This document shows, one piece after another, positions 57,940 to 64,000 of a stretch of 64,000 nt of DNA. The DNA comes from JADYZU01 sp964540965. Lineage in GTDB: Bacteria; Pseudomonadota; Alphaproteobacteria; Rhodobacterales; Rhodobacteraceae. Below the pieces are notes generated by a model. It saw only the letters and a program-made list of their open reading frames with translations. It ran no database searches and was not told the DNA's origin. Numbering within the stretch: position 1 is the stretch's first letter; each line of letters opens with the position of its first letter. The DNA is taken from positions 38,280-102,279 of the forward strand of contig CAZIOT010000015.1 in assembly GCA_964540965.1 (NCBI GenBank). The letters run 5' to 3'. The position numbers and the translations under genes are program-made.

Positions 57940-57946
57940 GGGGGGC
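57349..57946 (+). repeat. 598-bp inverted repeat, copy 2
   Basis: Inverted copy of 17178-17775. Mismatches at 57373, 57376, 57867, 57870 and 57909; identical from 57377 to 57866. Identity stops 7 bp after the stop codon, within GGGGGGC, and at the SBP3 junction on the other side. Confidence 0.93.
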
Positions 57947-57960
57947 TACACGGCCCGCGG

Positions 57961-59736
57961 TCAGTGATTGTGCCGCGGCAGGGTGCCAGCGATTCGCTGA
58001 TAGGCCGGGGCGTCGCGGATCACGGCGCCGTCGCGCAGCTGGTTGACGGTGGCGCGGTAGATCTCTTGCCAGGGCGTCTGGCTGGCCGGCACCGGCGGCG
58101 GCGGTTCGGCCTGACGGCGGGCGATTTCGGCGGCCTCCACCAGCGCGTCGCAGGTGCCGGTGTTCACGTCGATGCGGATCACGTCGCCGGTGCGCAGCCA
58201 GGACAGCCCGCCGCCCGCCGCGCTTTCGGGGCTGGCGTTCAGGATCGAGGGGCTGTCGGACGTGCCCGATTGCCGGCCGTCGCCCAGTGTCGGCAGGCTG
58301 CGGATGCCGCGGCGGATCAGCGTGTCGGGCGGCTGCATGTTCACCACCTCGGCCGAACCGGGCCAGCCCAGCGGACCGGCGCCGCGGATGACAAGGATGC
58401 AGGTTTCGTCGATCCCGAGCGCCGGGTCGTTGATGCGGTGATGGTAGTCGTCCGAGCCGTCGAACACCACGGCCCGCGCCTCGAACACGCCTTCCGATCC
58501 GGGGCGCGACAGGTAGCGGGCGCGGAAATCTTCCGAGATGACCGAGGATTTCATGATGGCGAAGTCGAAGAGGTTGCCGCGCAGCACAAGGAACCCCGCC
58601 CGCTGCATCAACGGCGCGGCATAGGGCCGGATCACCTCGCGGTCGGTGGTCTCGCGCAGGCCATCGGCCAGCGGGCGGCCCGAGACGGTGGGGACGCTGC
58701 CGTCGATGCGGCCGGCCTGCCACAATTCCCACAGCACCGCCGGCACGCCGCCGGCGCGGTGGAACCTTTCGCCCAGGAACCGCCCCGCCGGCTGCACATC
58801 GGCCAGAAGCGGCACGTCATGGCCATGCGTCTGCCAGTCCATCGGGTCGAAGGGCACGCCGGCATGGGCCGCGATGGCGGCGATATGCGGCTGGGCATTG
58901 GTAGATCCACCCAGCGCCGAACAGGCAACAATCGCGTTGCGGATCGCGGCCGGGGTCAGGATGGCCGAGGGCCTGAGATCCTCGAACGCCATTTCGGCGA
59001 TGCGCTTGCCGGTGCGCCAGGCCATCTGGCCGCGCTCGCGATAGGGTGCCGGGATCGCGGCGCAACCGGGCAGGGACATGCCCAGAACCTCGGCCAGCGA
59101 ATTCATCGTCAGCGCGGTGCCCATGGTGTTGCAATGGCCGAGCGAGGGCGCGGAATCGGTGGCGCGGCGGATGAATTCCTCGTCGTCGATCTCGCCCGCG
59201 GCCAGCGCGCGTCGCGCCTTCCAGATCGCCATGCCCGAGCCGGCCAGTTGCCCGTCATGCCAGCCATCCAGCATCGGCCCGCCCGACAGCACGATGGCCG
59301 GAATGTCGACGGTCGCCGCCGCCATCAGGCAGGCGGGTGTCGACTTGTCGCAGCCGGTCATCAGCACCACGGCGTCGATGGGATAGCCGTACAGGATCTC
59401 GACCAGCCCCAGATAGGCGAGGTTGCGGTCCAGCGCCGCAGTGGGGCGCTTGCAGTTCTCGAAGGTCGGATGGACCGGAAACTCGATCGGCACGCCGCCG
59501 CCGTCGCGGATGCCGTCGCGGACCCGCGACACAAGATCGACATGGATGCGGTTGCAGGGGTTCAGGTCCGACCCGGTCTGGGCGATGCCGATGATCGGCC
59601 GGCCCTGCCGCAACTCTTCGGGCGTGATGCCATAGTTCATGAAGCGTTCAAGGTAGAGCGCCGTCATGTCGATCCGGTCCACATTGTCGAACCAGTCGGC
59701 AGAGCGGAAACGGCGGGTCTGCGGACGGTCTGGCAT
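57961..59736 (-). CDS. IlvD/Edd family dehydratase (sugar-acid dehydratase type)
   Basis: A 591-residue iron-sulphur dehydratase. Cluster ligands are expected at the Cys of LNPCNRIH, TGCDKSTPACLM and LGHCNTMGTA. SALGGSTNAQPHIAAIAAHA and IISEDF-like SSVISEDFRARYLSRPGSEG resemble the arabonate/xylonate branch rather than IlvD. The ATG at 59736 gives MPDRPQTRRFRSADWFDN, the usual N-terminus; ATGs at 59745 and 59757 are in frame. It follows the SSADH fragment in convergent orientation and ends 22 bp from its stop. Arabonate-type dehydration followed by a semialdehyde dehydrogenase is a known pathway order, but the neighbour here is only a fragment. Confidence 0.88.
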   Translation of the reverse strand: MPDRPQTRRFRSADWFDNVDRIDMTALYLERFMNYGITPEELRQGRPIIGIAQTGSDLNPCNRIHVDLVSRVRDGIRDGGGVPIEFPVHPTFENCKRPTAALDRNLAYLGLVEILYGYPIDAVVLMTGCDKSTPACLMAAATVDIPAIVLSGGPMLDGWHDGQLAGSGMAIWKARRALAAGEIDDEEFIRRATDSAPSLGHCNTMGTALTMNSLAEVLGMSLPGCAAIPAPYRERGQMAWRTGKRIAEMAFEDLRPSAILTPAAIRNAIVACSALGGSTNAQPHIAAIAAHAGVPFDPMDWQTHGHDVPLLADVQPAGRFLGERFHRAGGVPAVLWELWQAGRIDGSVPTVSGRPLADGLRETTDREVIRPYAAPLMQRAGFLVLRGNLFDFAIMKSSVISEDFRARYLSRPGSEGVFEARAVVFDGSDDYHHRINDPALGIDETCILVIRGAGPLGWPGSAEVVNMQPPDTLIRRGIRSLPTLGDGRQSGTSDSPSILNASPESAAGGGLSWLRTGDVIRIDVNTGTCDALVEAAEIARRQAEPPPPVPASQTPWQEIYRATVNQLRDGAVIRDAPAYQRIAGTLPRHNH

Positions 59737-59810
59737 GGCGGTCATCCTGAATTGCATGGGCCGGGCAGGGCCAGACTGTGCCGCCGGCGGCCGCGGCGCA
59801 AGGGCCGGCG

Positions 59811-59839
59811 CTGTCATGCAACTATTACACTCCTGTCAT
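59811..59839. promoter_or_regulatory. Pho box, three 11-bp phased repeats
   Basis: CTGTCAT at 59811, CTATTAC at 59822 and CTGTCAT at 59833, each 11 bp apart, 76 bp upstream of pstS. This is the standard direct-repeat arrangement bound by PhoB under phosphate starvation; the middle unit is degenerate. Confidence 0.85.
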
Positions 59840-59914
59840 AACCGGTTCGCACCGGCCACCTAGAGAGGCGCCGCGACCGGCGCCCGCCGGTCACGGAACA
59901 GACAGGAGAGTTCG

Positions 59915-60949
59915 ATGAAACTCAGCACCATTTCCGCGCTGGCCGTCGTTGCCGCCACCGCCGGCACCGCCGCGCTGGCCCGCGACCAGATCCAGATCGC
60001 CGGCTCCTCGACCGTGCTGCCCTATGCCACCATCGTCGCGGAACTGTTCGGCGAGAATTTCGACTTTCCGACCCCGGTCGTCGAAGGCGGCGGTTCGGGC
60101 GCCGGCCGGCAGCGGCTGTGCGAAGGCGTCGGCGAAAACACCATCGACATCGCCAATTCCTCGTCCTCGATCAAGCAGTCCGACATCGACACCTGCACCG
60201 CCAACGGCGTCGGCGACATCATGGAAGTGCGGATCGGCTATGACGGCATCGTCTTTGCCTCGGACGTGAACGGGCCGGAATTCGCGCTGACCCCGGCCGA
60301 CATCTACAACGCCATCGCCGCGCAGGTGGTGGTCGACGGCCAGATCGCCGCCAACCCGCATTCGTCCTGGGCCGAGGTGAACCCGGCCTTTGCCGACCAG
60401 CCGATCCTGATGCTGATCCCCGGCACCAAGCATGGCACCCGCGAAGTGTTCGACCTGAACGTGATCGAGACCGGCTGCGAAACCTCGGGCGCGCTCGAGG
60501 CCTTCATCGCCTCGGGCATGGACGAGGATGCCGCGGGCGATGCCTGTGTCGCCTTGCGCACCGACGGTCGCTCGGTCGACATCGACGGCGACTATACCGA
60601 GACGCTGCAACGCATGGCCGCCGATCCGACCGCCATCGGCGTGTTCGGCCTGTCGTTCTACCAGAACAACACCGACAAGCTGCGCGTCGCCACCATCGAC
60701 GGCGTGACCCCCTCGATCGAGACCGTTGCCTCGGGCGAATACCCGGTGTCGCGGCCGCTGTTCTTCTACGTCAAGATGGCCCATCTCGACGTGATCCCCG
60801 GCCTGCAGGAATACATCGAATTCTTCGTGTCCGACGATGTGGCCGGCCCCGGCGGCCCGCTTGAGGAATACGGTCTGGTGTCCGATCCGGAGCTGGCGGC
60901 GACACAAGAGATGGTCGCCAACCGCGTGCCCATGGGTCCGCTGGAATAA
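59915..60949 (+). CDS. pstS: Phosphate ABC transporter substrate-binding protein
   Basis: A 344-residue periplasmic protein with signal MKLSTISALAVVAATAGTAALA. IQIAGSSTVLPYATIVAELF, VVEGGGSGAGRQRLCEGVG and IDIANSSSSIKQSDI carry the Ser/Gly residues that bind phosphate in PstS-like proteins. GTREVF and GVFGLSFYQNNTDKLRVATI are typical of the PstS/SphX group. ATG 59915 follows AGGAGAGTTCG. First gene of pstSCAB behind the Pho box; 66 bp to pstC. Confidence 0.93.
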   Translation: MKLSTISALAVVAATAGTAALARDQIQIAGSSTVLPYATIVAELFGENFDFPTPVVEGGGSGAGRQRLCEGVGENTIDIANSSSSIKQSDIDTCTANGVGDIMEVRIGYDGIVFASDVNGPEFALTPADIYNAIAAQVVVDGQIAANPHSSWAEVNPAFADQPILMLIPGTKHGTREVFDLNVIETGCETSGALEAFIASGMDEDAAGDACVALRTDGRSVDIDGDYTETLQRMAADPTAIGVFGLSFYQNNTDKLRVATIDGVTPSIETVASGEYPVSRPLFFYVKMAHLDVIPGLQEYIEFFVSDDVAGPGGPLEEYGLVSDPELAATQEMVANRVPMGPLE

Positions 60950-61015
60950 CAGCCTGCCATGGCGGGGGCCGGCCGCGGCCCCCGTCCTTCTGCCCAAGAC
61001 CGAAAGCAACACGAC

Positions 61016-62476
61016 ATGAGTGTTTCCCTGCTGGCGCTGCTGGTTCTGGCCCTGACCCTGGCCGGATTCGTGGCCGGCCGCCGCCGCGCGCTCGCCTCGG
61101 TCGGGGGCGACCTGCGGCAGCTGCATTCCCTGCCGGGCTACTACGGCTGGCACGTCGCCGCGCTGACGGCGATCCCGGCGTTCCTTGCGCTGGCCCTGTG
61201 GCTGGTGGTCCAGCCGGTGGTGATCGAACGCAGCGTCGCCGGGCATTTCCCGCCGGAAATCGGCCAGGACGACAGCGCGCTGGAACTGGCCATGGCCGAT
61301 GTGCGCCGGCTGGCCGCCGGGCTGGATCGGGCCACCGCCTCGGGCGCGATGACCGCGGCCGAGGTCGCGGCGCTGGATGCCGGCGACGCCGATCTGCGCA
61401 CCACCCTTGCCGATGCCGGCGTGCAACTGGGCGCCGCGGTGACGCCCGAGGTGCTGACCGCCGCGCAGGAATACCGCGCGACGAGCGAAAGGGGCGCGCT
61501 GGCCCGCACCGTCCTTGTCCTGGTGCTTGCCCTTGCCGGGATGGGCTGGGCGCTGCGGCTGACCGATGGCGCCTTCCGCGCCCGCAACCGGGTCGAGCGG
61601 ATCGTGCTGGGCATCCTGCTGATCGCCTCGGTCGTCGCGATCCTCACCACGGTCGGCATCGTCCTGTCGATGCTGTCGGAATCGATCCGCTTCTTCGGCA
61701 TGTATCCGGCGGCGGATTTCTTCTTTGGCCTTACCTGGTCGCCGAATTTCCGCGGATCGTCGCAACTGGGGCTGTTGCCGCTGCTCTGGGGCACGCTCTA
61801 CATCACGCTGATTTCCATGATCGTCGCGGTGCCGCTGGGCCTGTTCGCGGCGATCTATCTGGCGGAATTCGCGACCCCGCGGTTCCGCGCCGTGGTCAAG
61901 CCGGCGATCGAGGTCATCGCCGGCATCCCGACCGTGGTTTTCGGCATCTTCGCCCTTGTCACCGTCGGCCCCGCCATCCGCGACTGGTTCGCGCAGCCGC
62001 TGGGCCTGGGCAATTCCGGATCGTCGGTGATGACGGCGGGGATCGTGATCGGCATCCTGAACATCCCGTTCATCTCGTCGCTTGCCGATGACATCATCAA
62101 CGCCGTGCCGCAGGCGCTGCGCGACGGGTCGTTCGGGCTGGGCGCCACGCGGTCGGAAACCATCCGGCAGGTGGTGCTGCCCGCCGCGCTGCCGGGCATC
62201 GTCGGCGCCTGCCTGATGGCCGCAAGCCGCGCCATCGGCGAGACGATGATCGTCACCATGGGCGCCGGCGCCGCCGCGCGCATGGACCTGAACCCGTTCG
62301 AGGCGATGACCACCATCACCGTCAAGATCGTCAGCCAGCTGACCGGCGACAGCGAGTTCAACTCGCCCGAGACTCTGGTCGCCTTCGCGCTGGGCATGAC
62401 CCTGTTCGTCATCACCCTCTGCCTCAACATCTGGGCGCTGTGGATCGTCCGCAAGTATCGCGAGCAATACGAATGA
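61016..62476 (+). CDS. pstC: Phosphate ABC transporter permease PstC with periplasmic insert
   Basis: A 486-residue permease, against about 320 in enteric bacteria. TM1 and a further helix (about 45-65) are followed by a periplasmic stretch of roughly 95 residues rich in Ala and Asp. The normal core starts near IVLGILLIASVVAILTTVGI. The EAA loop LRDGSFGLGATRSETIRQVV and FAAIYLAEFATPRFRAVVKP are typical of PstC. Long PstC proteins of this form are common in Rhodobacterales. Its stop overlaps pstA by 4 bp. Confidence 0.92.
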   Translation: MSVSLLALLVLALTLAGFVAGRRRALASVGGDLRQLHSLPGYYGWHVAALTAIPAFLALALWLVVQPVVIERSVAGHFPPEIGQDDSALELAMADVRRLAAGLDRATASGAMTAAEVAALDAGDADLRTTLADAGVQLGAAVTPEVLTAAQEYRATSERGALARTVLVLVLALAGMGWALRLTDGAFRARNRVERIVLGILLIASVVAILTTVGIVLSMLSESIRFFGMYPAADFFFGLTWSPNFRGSSQLGLLPLLWGTLYITLISMIVAVPLGLFAAIYLAEFATPRFRAVVKPAIEVIAGIPTVVFGIFALVTVGPAIRDWFAQPLGLGNSGSSVMTAGIVIGILNIPFISSLADDIINAVPQALRDGSFGLGATRSETIRQVVLPAALPGIVGACLMAASRAIGETMIVTMGAGAAARMDLNPFEAMTTITVKIVSQLTGDSEFNSPETLVAFALGMTLFVITLCLNIWALWIVRKYREQYE

Positions 62477-63810
62477 CCGACGCCTCTCATGCCGTGCCGC
62501 TGCGGTCGCTGACCGCCGACACCCCGCTTGCCCGCCGGCGGCGCCGGGCCGACATGCGGTTCCGCGCCTATGGCATCGCCGCCATCACCATCAGCCTGAC
62601 CGTGCTGGCGATCATCCTGTTCACCATCTTTCGCGATGGCGTGTCGGGGTTCCGGCAGGCCTATCTGACCTTCCCCGTGACACTCGACGCCGCGCGCCTT
62701 GACCCCGAGGGCAACCGCGACCGGGACGAGATGGCGAAGATCACCAACCTGCGCTACGGCCCGATGGTCGAAGAGTCCTTTGCCGCCTTCGTCACCGCCA
62801 GCGGGATCGAGACCGAGGGCCTTGATATCGATGCCATCGGCGAGATGATCTCGCGCGAGGCGGCAACGGACCTGCGGGCGCGGGTGCTGGCCGATCCGGC
62901 GCTGCTGGGCCAGACGGTCGAGGTCACGGCGCTGGCCTCGGGCCGGATCGACGGCTACCTCAAGGGTCGGGTCACGCTCGAATCCGCCGAACGCGACAGC
63001 AACATCAGCCCGGAACAATTGCGCCTTGCCGACCGGCTGCGCGATGCGGGGGTGCTGACGCAAAGGTTCAATGCCGCGATCCTGACCAATTCCGACGCCT
63101 CGGACCAGCGGCCCGAGGCGGCAGGACTTGGCATCGCCATCATCGGTTCGGCCTACATGATGCTGCTGACGGCGCTGATCGCGCTGCCGCTTGGTATCGC
63201 CGCCTCGATCTATCTCGAGGAGTTTGCCCCGAAAAACCGCTGGACCGACCTGATCGAGGTCAATATCTCGAACCTGGCTGCGGTGCCCTCCATCGTGTTC
63301 GGCATCCTTGGCCTTGCCATCTTCATCAACTTCGCCGGGCTGCCGGCGTCGTCCTCGCTGGTCGGTGCGCTGGTGCTGTCGTTGATGACGCTGCCGACGA
63401 TCATCATCGCCACCCGCGCCGCGATGCGGGCGGTGCCGCCGTCGATCCGCGATGCCGCCTATGGTGTGGGCGCCAGCCGGATGCAGGCGGTGTTCCACCA
63501 TGTGCTGCCGCTGGCGATGCCGGGCGTGCTGACGGGCACCATCCTGGGCCTTGCCCGTGCCCTGGGCGAAACCGCGCCGCTTCTTCTTATCGGCATGGTC
63601 GCCTTCGTCGACAACCGGCCCTCGCCGCCGCCCGAAGGCGTGCTTGACCCCGCCACCGCGCTGCCGGTGCAGGTCTATGCCTGGGCCACGCGGTCGGATC
63701 CGGCCTTCCTTGAACGGTCCTCGGCCGCGATCATCGTGCTGCTGGCCTTTCTGCTGGTGATGAACGCCAGCGCCATCATCCTGCGCAAACGCTTTGAGAG
63801 GAGGTGGTAG
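62473..63810 (+). CDS. pstA: Phosphate ABC transporter permease PstA with periplasmic insert
   Basis: A 445-residue permease. TM1 (YGIAAITISLTVLAIILFTI) is followed by a periplasmic insert of about 155 residues. The usual PstA core then begins at AIIGSAYMMLLTALIALPLG with SIYLEEFAPKNRWTDLIEVN and an EAA loop IRDAAYGVGASRMQAVFHHV. ATG 62473 overlaps the pstC stop (ATGA). pstB follows 4 bp later. Confidence 0.92.
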   Translation: MTDASHAVPLRSLTADTPLARRRRRADMRFRAYGIAAITISLTVLAIILFTIFRDGVSGFRQAYLTFPVTLDAARLDPEGNRDRDEMAKITNLRYGPMVEESFAAFVTASGIETEGLDIDAIGEMISREAATDLRARVLADPALLGQTVEVTALASGRIDGYLKGRVTLESAERDSNISPEQLRLADRLRDAGVLTQRFNAAILTNSDASDQRPEAAGLGIAIIGSAYMMLLTALIALPLGIAASIYLEEFAPKNRWTDLIEVNISNLAAVPSIVFGILGLAIFINFAGLPASSSLVGALVLSLMTLPTIIIATRAAMRAVPPSIRDAAYGVGASRMQAVFHHVLPLAMPGVLTGTILGLARALGETAPLLLIGMVAFVDNRPSPPPEGVLDPATALPVQVYAWATRSDPAFLERSSAAIIVLLAFLLVMNASAIILRKRFERRW

Positions 63811-63814
63811 ACCC

Positions 63815-64000
63815 ATGTCCGACATGCGCCCCATCGAAAGAACCGACGCCATGACTGCAGGCAAGATTTCCGCGCGGAACGTCAACGTCCATTACGACAC
63901 CGCGCACGCGCTCAAGGACGTGTCGGTCGACATCGGCGGCCAGATGGTCACCGCCTTCATCGGCCCGTCGGGCTGCGGCAAGTCGACCTTCCTGCGCTGC
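63815..64000 (+). CDS. pstB: Phosphate ABC transporter ATP-binding protein, cut by the window edge
   Basis: The first 62 codons only. ISARNVNVHYDTAHALKDVS and Walker A IGPSGCGKSTFLRC match PstB. ATG 63815 has GAGAGGAGGTGG upstream; the ATG at 63851 is an alternative that removes 12 variable residues. The Pst operon order (S, C, A, B) is the usual one. Confidence 0.93.
   Translation, partial: MSDMRPIERTDAMTAGKISARNVNVHYDTAHALKDVSVDIGGQMVTAFIGPSGCGKSTFLRC

Noticed and set aside
1..64000. tRNA, rRNA, CRISPR arrays, attachment sites and replication origins
   Set aside because: No tRNA-like cloverleaf with CCA end, no direct repeats with spacers, no integrase gene and no parAB/repABC or iteron pattern was seen on either strand.

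Overview
The window is GC-rich and densely packed. Its gene content (PQQ-linked alcohol-oxidation accessory genes, many ABC transporters, DMGDH-type flavoproteins, PstC and PstA with long periplasmic inserts) points to an alphaproteobacterium, most likely of the Rhodobacterales/Paracoccaceae type. This placement is an inference from gene content, not from a marker gene. No tRNA, rRNA or CRISPR array was seen.

Layout. (1) 1-8.8 kb is a PQQ-dependent alcohol-oxidation accessory region: a periplasmic binding protein cut by the window edge, a YVTN beta-propeller, a cupredoxin-like protein without copper ligands, a two-component system, an NMT1/SsuA-type ABC importer and a PedC-type ABC pair. (2) 9.0-16.9 kb holds an XRE-cupin regulator, a dimethylglycine-dehydrogenase-like flavoprotein and a polyamine-type ABC importer. 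(3) 17.2-57.9 kb is a large catabolic island. It contains SSADH, a DAO-type oxidase, three paralogous family-5 binding proteins with one Dpp-type ABC machine, TetR, UPF0261, a second ALDH, IclR, an aminotransferase, a LuxR-type regulator, a flavin reductase, two HpaB-type and two acyl-CoA-dehydrogenase-fold flavin monooxygenases, a stand-alone FAD synthase, two ring-cleavage-like VOC proteins, a carboxymuconolactone-decarboxylase-like protein, a fumarylacetoacetase-family protein, an amino-acid ABC importer, RidA and ornithine-cyclodeaminase-family genes. (4) 54.9-57.9 kb is a decayed zone: a frameshifted cyclodeaminase, a truncated alpha/beta hydrolase, and the tails of an SBP3 gene and of a second SSADH gene fused back to back. 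(5) 58.0-59.7 kb is an IlvD/Edd sugar-acid dehydratase, and 59.8-64.0 kb is pstSCA plus the start of pstB behind a phased Pho box.

How it works together (inference). The island looks like a pathway for a nitrogen-containing aromatic or heterocyclic compound. Binding proteins feed one importer. Four reduced-flavin monooxygenases share one flavin reductase and one FAD synthase. Two VOC proteins, the decarboxylase-like protein and the hydrolase would process the ring, and aldehyde dehydrogenases, the aminotransferase and RidA would handle the fragments.

The most striking signals are regulatory and architectural. A 16-bp NarL/LuxR-type element (heptamer, 2 bp, inverted heptamer; best copy TACCCCTTGAGGGTGA) lies in nine promoter regions between 21.6 and 53.4 kb, around a LuxR/NarL-type regulator gene. 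A separate IclR-like palindrome (GTTCG-N5-AGAAC type) marks the ring-cleavage genes. The whole island is bracketed by 598-bp inverted copies of the 3' end of the SSADH gene.
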